The notes under the pieces are model-generated. The model was not told the DNA's origin and did no database searches. It saw only the letters and a list, made by a program, of their open reading frames with translations. A DNA stretch of 64,000 nt from Cochlodiniinecator piscidefendens (GTDB lineage: Bacteria > Pseudomonadota > Alphaproteobacteria > Rhodobacterales > Rhodobacteraceae): positions 410,804-474,803 of the forward strand of contig NZ_JAAOIE010000003.1 in assembly GCF_011326755.1 (NCBI RefSeq), given 5' to 3'. Both the position numbers and the translations under genes were made by a program. Positions within the stretch are counted from its first letter, which is position 1; each line of letters begins with the position of its first letter. Shown here in pieces: positions 25,326 to 33,816 of the stretch.

Positions 25326-26675
25326 ATGAAACGTCTCATTGAACGTGGTCTGATGTTTGGCAATCTGATTGAGGTGTCCTCGCCTGCTTTGGTGGAGCGG
25401 TATAATCGTGCTTTGCTCAGTTTGACGGGCAAACGTACGGCGTTGGTTGATTTCCATATTGATATTTCGGGCTACTCCCCTGAAATCGGGGATGAGTTGG
25501 GGGACCAGCGTTATCTCAATGCCAATGGCTGCAATCGGCAGTTTATTCTGCTTACCACCGAACAAAAATCCGCACCATTGTTGAACGCGCAGTTTTCCAC
25601 GTCGCGGGGGATTTTGCGGCAGTTTATAGATGATAACGAAAGCCAGCTTTTCGCGCTCACCGCACGTGATGCGGTCGCGGGGGAGCTGTTTAATTCGGTT
25701 TATGACGTGTCTGACCCGCAGCGCCTGTTTGATATTCGCAAGATCACGATTGAGGCTGACACCACAGAGGCGCACCTGCGCGACGCGGATAAGCTAGCGG
25801 ATAAAATCGCGCGGTTTAAATCGGAAAAGGATGGCTGGTGGGATGATGTCCTGATCGCGGACATGATTGGTTTGGCAAAGAAAACTGGCGATGTGACGCG
25901 CCAGCCTTTGCAACTGAGCCAGCCAAGCATTCCGCAAGAAAATTTCTGGACTGCGCATTTTGGCGGGCTTTATCTGTTTCGCGGTGTGGATCATCCGGCG
26001 GCAATAACGGCGGCTGATAAAAATCGTTTCCGCGATCTGCCGATTAAATACACCTTTGATCTGCAGGACCGAAACCAGATCGCCAAATTCCTAGATTATA
26101 ATGATCTGGTTGAACCCATCGTCAAAGCGCGCGGCGTGGATGGGGCGGCGATTTTGCAGCAAAAGATGGATTTCATTGTCGTCGATCTGGCGGCTGACAA
26201 AGGCGAAGATTTGGCCGGCGCCACGCGACGTGATATTCGTAAATTCGCCAGTCGCTATGCGCGGGACTTGCCCGAGGAATTCCATGGGCTTGCCGCGCTA
26301 CATCGCTGGGCCGAAGGCGGCGGGCGGTGGCCTAAGATGAACTCTGACCATCCGGCCTATTTCTACAGCCTGCGGTCGCGGGATCATGAAGACCGGGATC
26401 TGGTGAATATGTTGCTGGCTGAACTTGCACCCAAAGATGTGCGGCAATTGTTTATCTGCCACAAGGAACGGTTTTATGCGGCGTACCGCACGTGGTCAGA
26501 CGCCAAAAAGACCTTTGTCGCGGAGTTTTTGGAACGCGAATACCAAGTGGACAAAGCCGGTGCGCGCGCAGCTTTGTTTGGTGCTGAAGCATCAATGGAT
26601 GATGATTACGATCAACGCGGCGATCTGATCGAAGCGGTCGGCCCTTGGGGGCGTATAGGACGGGGGCGCAGATGA
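25326..26675 (+). CDS. Conserved protein of unknown function (DUF6638-like)
   Basis: A 449-residue soluble protein that I associate from memory with the DUF6638 family found beside AAA ATPases in Rhodobacterales; the label needs a search. Visible features are the N-terminal LMFGNLIEVSSPALVERYN, acidic-aromatic blocks such as LVDFHIDISGYSPEIGDELG and a C-terminal arginine-rich tail (GPWGRIGRGRR). It has no signal peptide, transmembrane helix or enzyme motif that I can name. The start directly abuts the preceding stop with AAGGGG upstream. It overlaps the next gene by four bases. Confidence 0.7.
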   Translation: MKRLIERGLMFGNLIEVSSPALVERYNRALLSLTGKRTALVDFHIDISGYSPEIGDELGDQRYLNANGCNRQFILLTTEQKSAPLLNAQFSTSRGILRQFIDDNESQLFALTARDAVAGELFNSVYDVSDPQRLFDIRKITIEADTTEAHLRDADKLADKIARFKSEKDGWWDDVLIADMIGLAKKTGDVTRQPLQLSQPSIPQENFWTAHFGGLYLFRGVDHPAAITAADKNRFRDLPIKYTFDLQDRNQIAKFLDYNDLVEPIVKARGVDGAAILQQKMDFIVVDLAADKGEDLAGATRRDIRKFASRYARDLPEEFHGLAALHRWAEGGGRWPKMNSDHPAYFYSLRSRDHEDRDLVNMLLAELAPKDVRQLFICHKERFYAAYRTWSDAKKTFVAEFLEREYQVDKAGARAALFGAEASMDDDYDQRGDLIEAVGPWGRIGRGRR

Positions 26676-26941
26676 TCTTTGCTGTGGCACGATTGATGCT
26701 TTTCGGGTTTATAGCGCTCAGTGTGCTGTATCTGATGATTGCGTGGTATGCGCGATCTATCCGACGCGGTAATCTGGAACGCGAATTTGACGATGCAAAT
26801 ATGCCGGGTGACCGTGACGCATTTGTCAAAGAGGGCGTGAAAAACTTCACCCAGACCTTGCGCTATCGGTTGCTACTGCTGATTTATGTCATTCCGGTTA
26901 TCGTGGCGATCATGATGATCTATGTGACGAACTTTATGTGA
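26672..26941 (+). CDS. Small two-helix membrane protein
   Basis: An 89-residue protein beginning at the ATG that overlaps the preceding TGA (ATGA). Two transmembrane helices (about 2-22, IFAVARLMLFGFIALSVLYL, and 67-87, LLLLIYVIPVIVAIMMIYVT) flank a charged loop (RSIRRGNLEREFDDANMPGD). The family is not recognised. Coupling to the DUF6638-like gene and to the DUF1523 gene seven bases downstream suggests it anchors or assembles the complex in the inner membrane. Confidence 0.7.
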   Translation: MIFAVARLMLFGFIALSVLYLMIAWYARSIRRGNLEREFDDANMPGDRDAFVKEGVKNFTQTLRYRLLLLIYVIPVIVAIMMIYVTNFM

Positions 26942-26948
26942 GGGCGAT

Positions 26949-27623
26949 ATGCGCTACGTAAAATGGGCTTTGATTGCCATTTTGATCTTAACGACCTTTG
27001 GGTTTTTTCATTACACGCTGCCGCAACACGATGTTGTGCGTATCGTAAACACCGACATCCGGCGCGTTGATTTTGGGGAAAACTCTATTTTCTGGGCCTC
27101 TAGCGATACCGGTCAGGCGACAGGCGTGGTGAACCGTGATGTACGGTTTATCGAGACGTTTTATGAAAACGGTAGCCCGATGGTGTATCGGAATGAAGAT
27201 ACCGGTTGGGGATGGCCACCCTATCTAAAACTGGACAGCTCGAACCTTCAGGCTGAGGCGGGTGATCTGGAATCTACCAGCGCGGAACCGCAATGGGTGG
27301 TGATTAAACACTATGGTTGGCGCAATGAATTTCTATCGATTTTCCCAAATGCGGTATCTGTTTATCCTGTAGAAAATCCAAATGTTCGGATCATCCCTTG
27401 GGGCAATATCATTATCCTGAGTTTGATCGTGTTTTTCATTTTTTGGGTGTGGAAAGTTTGGCGTCGGTTCAAGGAACGCCGCATTGATCCAGTCTTGGAT
27501 GAGGCAAGCGTCGCCTGGGATGATGTAGAGGTGCGTGCCGAAGAGGCGGGCCAACGTGCGCGTGGTGTTTGGGGGAGGTTTAGCGCTTGGCTTGACACTT
27601 GGCGCAGCAAACGGCGGAAATAG
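26949..27623 (+). CDS. DUF1523 family membrane protein
   Basis: A 224-residue protein with an N-terminal signal-anchor (WALIAILILTTFGFFHYTL), a probably periplasmic domain with the DUF1523 hallmarks HDVVRIVNTDIRRV and GWGWPPYLKLDSSNLQ, a second helix (about 152-170, IIILSLIVFFIFWVW) and a basic cytosolic tail. The family is common in Rhodobacterales and uncharacterised. As the last gene of the cluster it gives the system an envelope-facing part. Confidence 0.85.
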   Translation: MRYVKWALIAILILTTFGFFHYTLPQHDVVRIVNTDIRRVDFGENSIFWASSDTGQATGVVNRDVRFIETFYENGSPMVYRNEDTGWGWPPYLKLDSSNLQAEAGDLESTSAEPQWVVIKHYGWRNEFLSIFPNAVSVYPVENPNVRIIPWGNIIILSLIVFFIFWVWKVWRRFKERRIDPVLDEASVAWDDVEVRAEEAGQRARGVWGRFSAWLDTWRSKRRK

Positions 27624-27641
27624 GTTGAGCTTTCTTTAAAA

Positions 27642-27691
27642 CCCTCCTAGCCATTGATCAGGGGCCAAATCTCGCCCCCTGATCAGGAGGG
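27642..27691 (+). promoter_or_regulatory. Hairpin sequestering the gap ribosome binding site
   Basis: Arms TGATCAGGGG (27655-27664) and CCCCTGATCA (27676-27685) pair perfectly around an 11-base loop. Outside them CCCTCCT (27642-27648) can pair with AGGAGGG (27685-27691), which is the Shine-Dalgarno sequence seven bases before the gap ATG. If formed in mRNA, the ribosome binding site would be hidden. It may be an RNA switch, or the end of the upstream operon; there is no T-run. Confidence 0.55.
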
Positions 27692-27697
27692 CACACA

Positions 27698-28687
27698 ATG
27701 GCGACTAAGATTGTCATTAACGGGTTTGGCCGCATTGGGCGGACCATTTTGCGGATTTTGCTGTCTACGGACGCGGGTCGTGATTTTGAGGTTGTCGCAG
27801 TCAATGACATCGAACCATTGGACACCTGTGCCTATCTTTTTCAATATGATTCCGTTTTCGGTCCGTTCCCCAAAGAGGTGCGCTCAGAACCCGGTGTGTT
27901 GATTATTGGTGATCAGCGTATTCCTTTTCACGCGGCCGAAGATCTTAGCACACTTGATTTGTCGGGTGTTGATCTGGTGATGGAATGCACGGGGCTTGGG
28001 ACAGCGCGTGCGGTTGCAACGCGGGGATTGACCGCTGGCGCGCGCAAGGTTTTGATTTCAGGACCTTCAGAAACTGCTGATGTGACGGTTGTTTTGGGCG
28101 CAAATGAAGATCAAGTTGCGGATCATACAATCGTGTCAAATGCATCTTGCACAACAAATGCGTTGGCGCCTTTGGCGCGGTTGCTTGACGACGCCTTTGG
28201 GTTGGAAACCGGGCACATGACAACTATTCATTGCTACACCGGTAGTCAGCCAACCATTGATAAACCACGGGGCGCACCTGCACGATCTCGCGCAGCAGCA
28301 TTGTCTATGGTGCCTACAACGACCAGCGCGTCAAAATTGGTGACGCGGGTTTTGCCACATCTCGAAGGTCGGCTGGATGGTTGCGCTGTACGTGTTCCAG
28401 TGGCAAGTGTTTCTGCCGTTGATCTGACGCTCCAAACCCGTGAAACGGTGAGTGTTGAGGCCGTAAATGCCCTTCTGAAACAGGCGGCAGAGCAAAGCGT
28501 TGTGTTTGGATATACCGATCAGCCTTTGGTGTCGTCTGATCTTCGAGCGCGTCCTGAATCCATCATTATGGCCGGGCCAGAAACAACTGTAACCGGCGGC
28601 GGGATGTTGCGGGTGTTTGGTTGGTATGACAATGAATGGGGATTTTCGGCGCGCATGTTGGACGTTGCGCGGTTGATGGTCAAATAG
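27698..28687 (+). CDS. gap: Type I glyceraldehyde-3-phosphate dehydrogenase
   Basis: A 329-residue GAPDH that interconverts glyceraldehyde 3-phosphate and 1,3-bisphosphoglycerate. It has the N-terminal GFGRIGR, the nucleophile C151 in SNASCTTNALAPL, the TGSQ and RAAALSMVPTTT segments and the WYDNEWGFS C-terminus. The ND motif after beta-2 (VAVNDI) suggests NAD preference. A strong GGAGGG site precedes the ATG but is within a hairpin. The gene stands alone, without pgk. E4P dehydrogenase (Epd) is a less likely alternative. Confidence 0.93.
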   Translation: MATKIVINGFGRIGRTILRILLSTDAGRDFEVVAVNDIEPLDTCAYLFQYDSVFGPFPKEVRSEPGVLIIGDQRIPFHAAEDLSTLDLSGVDLVMECTGLGTARAVATRGLTAGARKVLISGPSETADVTVVLGANEDQVADHTIVSNASCTTNALAPLARLLDDAFGLETGHMTTIHCYTGSQPTIDKPRGAPARSRAAALSMVPTTTSASKLVTRVLPHLEGRLDGCAVRVPVASVSAVDLTLQTRETVSVEAVNALLKQAAEQSVVFGYTDQPLVSSDLRARPESIIMAGPETTVTGGGMLRVFGWYDNEWGFSARMLDVARLMVK

Positions 28688-28711
28688 GCCCCTAAGCGGT
28701 GCTAAGGGGCC
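28687..28711. terminator. Bidirectional terminator between gap and the permease
   Basis: GGCCCCTAAGC (28687-28697) and GCTAAGGGGCC (28701-28711) form a long stem with one mismatch and a 3-base loop. AATTATTTTATTT follows on the plus strand, and the stop codon of the convergent permease lies 9 bases on. Confidence 0.8.
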
Positions 28712-28719
28712 CAATTATT

Positions 28720-30144
28720 TTATTTAGGTAGGCTGCCAGACCCGTGGCCTGCCATTCCGCCTGAGACTTCTTCAGTCGCTTCATCCGCCAAGTGTTCTGG
28801 CAGGATTAAGTTCAAAATGATGGCAATAAAAGCTGCGGGTAATAGGCCTGATGTCATCAGGATTTTTAGCGTAGTTGGCAGATATTGAACGGCACCTGGT
28901 TCCAGTTGCAATCCAAGACCCACAGAGAGTGCAATTGCAAAGATCACCATATTGCGGCGGTTCCAATCAACGTCAGACAACATGGAAATACCAGCTGCAA
29001 CAACCATACCAAACATCACGATGACGCCACCGCCCAGAACTTCGATAGGGACAGTGCGGATGATGGCGCCAACTTTGGGGACAAGACCACAAATGATCAG
29101 GAAAATTGCGCCGCAGGTGACGACATGACGGCTCATGACCCCGGTCATGGCGATCAAGCCTACGTTTTGGCTGAATGATGTATTTGGTAAACCACCAAAG
29201 ATACCAGCAACCGCAGAACCAAAGCCATCCGCATAGGTCGCGCCGGAAATTTCATCATCTGTTGCTTCGCGACCAGCACCACCTTTGGTGATACCAGAAA
29301 CATCGCCAACGGTTTCAATGGCTGAGATAAACGCCATGAGACAAAAGCCGATGATCGCGGCCGCAGAGAATTCAAACCCATATTTGAAAGGTTGCGGTAA
29401 AGCGAATGATGCAGCACGCGACCAGGATCCTGAGATTGCATCAAACGATAGCATGCCAACCATGAGAGCATAGATATATCCAGCAAGCAGGCCTAACAGC
29501 ACGGCTGAAATGGAAAGCATGCCGCGGGTATAGAATTTAAGGCCCAAAGTGACAAAGATCACCACCAATGCTGCAGACCAGTTCAAGAGCGATCCATATT
29601 CAGGTGTGCCTATCGTAGGAACACCGCCAGCAGCGTATTGGATGCCAACTTTTACCAAGGCTAGGCCGATCATCATCACGACGAGCCCCGTTACGAGCGG
29701 TGGAAGAGCAAACCTGATTTTACCGATGACTGATCCAAGGGCTGCGTGGAAAAGACCGCCGACCAATACACCGCCAAACAGTGCGGCCAACCCGTCAACG
29801 CCTTTCCCAGCAACAAGTGGGATCATAATTGGCAAAAAGGCAAAGCTTGTACCCTGAACAATAGGAAGTGCCGCACCGACTGGCCCGATAGTAAGGGTTT
29901 GGAGCAAGGTCGCGATGCCTGCAAACAGCATGGACATTTGAATGAGGTAGAGCAGTTCAGGAAAATCTGGAGAATTTGACCCAAACCCAAACCCAGCCGC
30001 CCCTGCAATGATAATCGCGGGTGTTACGTTGGATACAAACATTGCCAATACATGCTGGATGCCCAGCGGTATCGCTTTTGATAACGGGGGTGTGTAGTTT
30101 GGATCGCGCAGTTGTTCTGCGGTTCCGATTGAATTGTCAGCCAT
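28720..30144 (-). CDS. Nucleobase:cation symporter-2 (xanthine/urate permease)
   Basis: A 474-residue NCS2 (UraA/PbuX/UacT type) permease with about 12-14 helices. Signature segments are LPIVQGTSFAFLPIMIPLVA, FISAIETVGDVSGI (helix 8 Glu), GGLPNTSFSQNVGLI (helix 9-10 loop) and a re-entrant region with VIVMFGMVVAAG. The TSFSQN loop fits xanthine/urate carriers rather than uracil carriers. It lies directly downstream of the allA and puuE-uraD genes, so uptake of urate or xanthine for the pathway here is the natural reading. A GGGAGG site precedes the ATG. Confidence 0.9.
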   Translation of the reverse strand: MADNSIGTAEQLRDPNYTPPLSKAIPLGIQHVLAMFVSNVTPAIIIAGAAGFGFGSNSPDFPELLYLIQMSMLFAGIATLLQTLTIGPVGAALPIVQGTSFAFLPIMIPLVAGKGVDGLAALFGGVLVGGLFHAALGSVIGKIRFALPPLVTGLVVMMIGLALVKVGIQYAAGGVPTIGTPEYGSLLNWSAALVVIFVTLGLKFYTRGMLSISAVLLGLLAGYIYALMVGMLSFDAISGSWSRAASFALPQPFKYGFEFSAAAIIGFCLMAFISAIETVGDVSGITKGGAGREATDDEISGATYADGFGSAVAGIFGGLPNTSFSQNVGLIAMTGVMSRHVVTCGAIFLIICGLVPKVGAIIRTVPIEVLGGGVIVMFGMVVAAGISMLSDVDWNRRNMVIFAIALSVGLGLQLEPGAVQYLPTTLKILMTSGLLPAAFIAIILNLILPEHLADEATEEVSGGMAGHGSGSLPK

Positions 30145-30198
30145 TGGTTTCCCTCCCTTAAGACTGTCCCTTAGTCGGCTACATTTTTGCAGCTCTTA

Positions 30199-30684
30199 TT
30201 ATTGAAGAGGTAAAATGGTTACCTCCTCAGTAAGCCAAAATTCCTCTAAGTTGGTGCCGTTGCCGATCCGATCGACAACAGCAAAAAGACCGGGTGCAAA
30301 CAATGGTGTCAGCACGCCGTGCCAGATATTGCGGTGAAAGTTGATCGCTTGCCCGGGTTGCGTGATAAATGCGTGGATGGTGCCGGGCGTGCCTGCATTA
30401 TCTTCCGCGACGATCACTAAAAACGGGTCCATCGACATGGGTATAAAGCACTGCGATCCTTCCGGATGGCGTTCCACCAAATCCAGCTTCATTGGCAGTT
30501 GACGTGGCTCTGCCTTGAACAAGCTAATCCCCGCAGCGCCGTTGCTGAAATCGAGCTGTGCGCGGTCGTGAAACCGCCCGCACAGACCTTGATTGATAAT
30601 CTTGTCGGGTTCGCCAGAGGTGTCGATGATATCACCAAAGGGTGAGAATGCCGTTGCCGTTAAGGGGAGGGGGCTAAGTTCCAT
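30199..30684 (-). CDS. allA: Ureidoglycolate lyase
   Basis: A 161-residue cupin-like AllA that splits (S)-ureidoglycolate into glyoxylate and urea, the last step of allantoate breakdown. Family segments are FSPFGDIID, ERHPEGSQCFIPM, the NFHRNIWHGVLTPL block with the conserved histidines, and VVDRIGNG. Its start overlaps the preceding stop (TAATG), so it is coupled to the puuE-uraD fusion. No allantoicase gene is in view. Confidence 0.93.
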   Translation of the reverse strand: MELSPLPLTATAFSPFGDIIDTSGEPDKIINQGLCGRFHDRAQLDFSNGAAGISLFKAEPRQLPMKLDLVERHPEGSQCFIPMSMDPFLVIVAEDNAGTPGTIHAFITQPGQAINFHRNIWHGVLTPLFAPGLFAVVDRIGNGTNLEEFWLTEEVTILPLQ

Positions 30685-32102
30685 TAGGCCCCCAATGCGT
30701 CTATGAGACGGTGTAGCGCAATGCGTTCTACCTGATAGCAGGCCTGCGCAAATTCCGCGTCCCGTGTGTTTTTAATGCGCGCTTTGAACGCGGCTAGAAT
30801 ACTCGCTTTGTCATGATCGCGCACCGCGATGATGAATGGAAATCCGAACTGGTCAGTGTATTGGGTGTTGAGGGTCGTAAACAAATCGCGTTCGCCGTCG
30901 GTCAACGCATCTAATCCGGCGCTGGCTTGTTCTGAGGTGGATTCAGAAGTCAGGCGCTTGGCTTGTGCTAATTTTCCTGCAAGATCGGGGTGTGCTGTAA
31001 GTACACCCAGCCGGGCGGCGTCACTGGATGCGCGGAACACTCGGCAAAGCGCATTGTGTAACCCAATCGCAGAGTCGTGCCCCGCGCCAAGTTCCAACGC
31101 ATGTGCACCTTCGGCAATCCAAGGCGAATGTTCGAATATGCCACCATAGCTGGCCACAAATTCATCGCGTTCCATCTGCGAAGGGCGGGGTTGTTTAATA
31201 GGCGGGTGATTTTGGTGCCAATGTTCGGCGATTTCGATGCGACGTGCAAACCAAACATCTGCGTGACTTTGCGCGTATTCAATGAACTTGCGTAAGGCTT
31301 GCACACGGCCCGGACGGCCGATTAGGCGGCAATGTAGCCCGATTGACATCATTTTGGCTTGGCCCTCTTCACCCTCGGCATAGAGCGCATCAAAGCTGTC
31401 TTTGAGGTAGGCAAAGAACTGGTCGCCTGAATTAAAACCCTGCGGTGTGGCAAAGCGCATGTCGTTGGCGTCGAGCGTATAGGGGATGATCAATTGATCG
31501 CGCTCATTCGTACTTTGCCAGTATGGCAGATCATCGGCATAGCTGTCTGAGATGTAGTCAAACGCGCCGGTTTCGGTGGCAAGTTGAACCGTATTGATCG
31601 ACGCCCGCCCAGTGTACCATCCTCGCGGTGGTTGTCCGGTAACTTGGGTGTGCAGTTTGATCGCGCGTTCGATGTGATCGCGTTCTTGATCAGGGGCAAA
31701 ATCTTTGTATTCGATCCATTTTAGACCGTGGCTGGCAATTTCCCAGTTGGCCTCTTGCATAGCTGCCGTTTGTTCTGGGGATCGGGCGAGCGCGGTCGCT
31801 ACCCCATAGACCGTTAAAGGAACATTCAAGGAAGTGAACAGCTTATGCAGACGCCAAAATCCAGCACGTGCGCCATATTCATAGATCGTTTCCATGTTCC
31901 AATGGCGCTGATCGGGCCATGCGGCGGCTCCGACAATTTCGGATAGAAACGCCTCTGAGGCGGCATCTTCATGCAAAATGCAGTTTTCACCGCCTTCTTC
32001 ATAATTCAATACGAATTGCACAGCTATTTTAGCACCATTTGGCCACTGTGGGTCTGGTGGTGTTTGGCCGTAGCCACGCATATCACGAGCGTATCTTTTC
32101 AC
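30684..32102 (-). CDS. Allantoinase PuuE fused to OHCU decarboxylase (UraD)
   Basis: A 472-residue fusion. Residues 1 to about 300 are a PuuE-type, metal-dependent polysaccharide-deacetylase-fold allantoinase (RDMRGYGQTPPDPQWPNGA, WEIASHGLKWIEY, IGLHCRLIGRPGR). Residues about 310-472 are 2-oxo-4-hydroxy-4-carboxy-5-ureidoimidazoline decarboxylase (FVASYGGIFEHSPWIAEGAH, the catalytic HPDLAGKLAQAKRLTSEST, and FGFPFIIAVRDHDK). The two activities are consecutive: OHCU gives (S)-allantoin, which is then opened to allantoate. The start is GTG. This order of domains is the reverse of the reaction order. Confidence 0.9.
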   Translation of the reverse strand: MKRYARDMRGYGQTPPDPQWPNGAKIAVQFVLNYEEGGENCILHEDAASEAFLSEIVGAAAWPDQRHWNMETIYEYGARAGFWRLHKLFTSLNVPLTVYGVATALARSPEQTAAMQEANWEIASHGLKWIEYKDFAPDQERDHIERAIKLHTQVTGQPPRGWYTGRASINTVQLATETGAFDYISDSYADDLPYWQSTNERDQLIIPYTLDANDMRFATPQGFNSGDQFFAYLKDSFDALYAEGEEGQAKMMSIGLHCRLIGRPGRVQALRKFIEYAQSHADVWFARRIEIAEHWHQNHPPIKQPRPSQMERDEFVASYGGIFEHSPWIAEGAHALELGAGHDSAIGLHNALCRVFRASSDAARLGVLTAHPDLAGKLAQAKRLTSESTSEQASAGLDALTDGERDLFTTLNTQYTDQFGFPFIIAVRDHDKASILAAFKARIKNTRDAEFAQACYQVERIALHRLIDALGA

Positions 32103-32244
32103 GCGAACATGTTCCTTGTTTTGATTTTACTCTACGGCAGAAGAATAGCATAGACTTTCAAGAAAACTGAGAAAGAGTTTCCGAAAAATGGGGTTTTCCA
32201 GATTTTCAAACCTGCGACAATGGCGAAAACAGAGGAAGATATAG

Positions 32245-32601
32245 ATGTCTGGTTATCTCACGACACATGTACTTGATACCGCTCGGGGATGCCCAGCCGA
32301 GGGGATCACGATTGCACTTTACCGAGTTTCGGGCAACTCCCACAAGAAATTGGTCGAAATGAAGACCAATTCGGATGGGCGTACAGACAGCCCGATTTTG
32401 CCCGAAGGCAAATTCAAATCCGGTCAGTATGAATTAATTTTTTTCACCGGTGACTATCTCGCGCAGCATAATCTGAGCGAAGGTGAAAACAAATTCCTAG
32501 ACCACATTCCGATCCGGTTTGGCGTGGATGATGCTGATGCACATTATCATGTGCCATTGTTGCTCTCGCCGTTTGGGTATTCAACCTATCGCGGCAGTTG
32601 A
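32245..32601 (+). CDS. uraH: 5-hydroxyisourate hydrolase
   Basis: A 118-residue transthyretin-like enzyme that hydrolyses 5-hydroxyisourate to OHCU, feeding the decarboxylase domain encoded on the opposite strand. The N-terminal TTHVLDTARGCPAEG contains the conserved His, and the C-terminus is the diagnostic YRGS. An AGAGGAAG site precedes the ATG. It is divergent from puuE-uraD, with a 142-base shared promoter gap, and overlaps the convergent DUF2161 gene by 16 bases. Confidence 0.95.
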   Translation: MSGYLTTHVLDTARGCPAEGITIALYRVSGNSHKKLVEMKTNSDGRTDSPILPEGKFKSGQYELIFFTGDYLAQHNLSEGENKFLDHIPIRFGVDDADAHYHVPLLLSPFGYSTYRGS

Positions 32602-33290
32602 TCTTTGATTGATTTGAGTTCTGCGGCGTAGTCGGATAGCGCCTGTTGCCCTTTGGGGCTTAGATCGTAGATGCCGCGTTCAACACGATCAAACCAGCCG
32701 TAGTGATTGTCGGCCATCACAGTGCGTGCGCGGCTGACGTTTGTTTGGGCGGCAACAAGGCTTGCTTTGGTTGGGCCGTTGTCTGACAGGTAAGCAATGC
32801 AGCGCAGCGCGTCTTGGCGGTAAGCAGTGATCAGGGAGGTGCGGGTTGACCCCCCGGTATTTGGATCGCCCACGCGCCGCGAAAATTCCCGCAAAAGCCG
32901 GGTTGCACGCTGTTTGGATTTCATCGGCTTGTAGGGGGCGGGGTCAAGGTGCGTTTCTACAAATTGATCCTTGAGGCGCACAGTGATCAACCCAAGCCCA
33001 AGCCGTCTGCACAGGGCAATGTTGTTTTTAAGATTACCCTGAAACACACGCCCTTTGCCCCGCGGCACTGCGATGTAAACCGTATCAGTGATGGATTGGC
33101 GATCAATGCCCTGGTGAAATAGAGACAAAGAAAACCCGGTTTTAAGTTCTACAATAACCGGTGGTTCGTCAGCACGAACAGCGACAACATCCGCAGCCCC
33201 GATTTCTGCTTTGACCTCATATCCTTGACCTTCAAGCAAGGTCTTGATGGGCTGGTACAGATCCGTTTCTTTTGGGGGTTTGGTGGCCAT
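32586..33290 (-). CDS. DUF2161 PD-(D/E)XK-like protein
   Basis: A 234-residue protein of the DUF2161 family, described as putative PD-(D/E)XK-type phosphodiesterases. The core EIGAADVVAVRADEPPVIVE then LK gives the D...E-x-K metal site (D at about 33, E-L-K at about 48-50), with GQGYEVKAE before it. The C-terminal half looks like a winged-helix DNA-binding region (RQDALRCIAYLSDNGPTKAS ... VERGIYDLSPKGQQAL). Nuclease activity is predicted, not shown. The ATG at 33290 is preferred over a TTG two codons earlier. It is not obviously part of a restriction system; no methylase is nearby. Confidence 0.85.
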   Translation of the reverse strand: MATKPPKETDLYQPIKTLLEGQGYEVKAEIGAADVVAVRADEPPVIVELKTGFSLSLFHQGIDRQSITDTVYIAVPRGKGRVFQGNLKNNIALCRRLGLGLITVRLKDQFVETHLDPAPYKPMKSKQRATRLLREFSRRVGDPNTGGSTRTSLITAYRQDALRCIAYLSDNGPTKASLVAAQTNVSRARTVMADNHYGWFDRVERGIYDLSPKGQQALSDYAAELKSIKDQLPR

Positions 33291-33420
33291 AATCAATCTT
33301 TAACGCGGGATGTATAATTTCTCAATCGGTCTGGCGGATGCGTGTGTTGAGTACTTCTTTTGGAGGAGTATGCTGTGCGAGCGAAGTTGCCATTACAAAT
33401 CCATAGTTCTCGTCATGTTC

Positions 33421-33816
33421 TCATTCGGGCATGCGTGCAATGATTTGGGTAATCATTGGGTCAGTGTATTCCTTTACTGGATCGTCAGATTTGTCGGCAT
33501 TCCGATGAAACTCTCCGGCGTCGAATGCCTGAAAAATGTCCCAAAAAGGAGGTGGGAGGTCTGTTGTTTTGGCTAAGAAAATGGGCCAAAGGCAGTTCAT
33601 AATCCTATCGGCAGTGTCATAATTGATTGATTGGTCGTGATAATTTTTCGCAACTGTGATCGCGATTTCATGCAGAGCTTCAATATCCACTGCTCTACCA
33701 TACCAGTGTTCTAATGTGGTTTCGACATGCTCGCCAAATTCAAGCCAAGACTTATGATCTTTATGATGAAGGGAATAGGTCTCGAAAGTATTGGACAATA
33801 CCAAAAGTTGGTTCAT
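33421..33816 (-). CDS. Hypothetical soluble protein
   Basis: A 131-residue acidic protein preceded by a good AAGGGAG site seven bases before its ATG, which supports it as a real gene. It is His- and Trp-rich (SLHHKDHKSWLEFGEHVETT) with a helical central part (VDIEALHEIAITVAKNYHD). I do not recognise the family. It stands alone between DUF2161 and the ALDH16-deoC operon and is more AT-rich than either, which could indicate recent gain. Confidence 0.6.
   Translation of the reverse strand: MNQLLVLSNTFETYSLHHKDHKSWLEFGEHVETTLEHWYGRAVDIEALHEIAITVAKNYHDQSINYDTADRIMNCLWPIFLAKTTDLPPPFWDIFQAFDAGEFHRNADKSDDPVKEYTDPMITQIIARMPE

Noticed and set aside
27698-28687. The GAPDH homologue as erythrose-4-phosphate dehydrogenase (Epd).
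   Set aside because: The motifs fit GAPDH better and there is no pdx gene nearby, although the two families cannot be fully separated by eye.
32105-32114. GAACATGTTC palindrome next to the puuE-uraD start as a LexA box.
   Set aside because: The spacing differs from known LexA sites, and an SOS link to purine breakdown is improbable; a 10-bp palindrome occurs by chance often enough.
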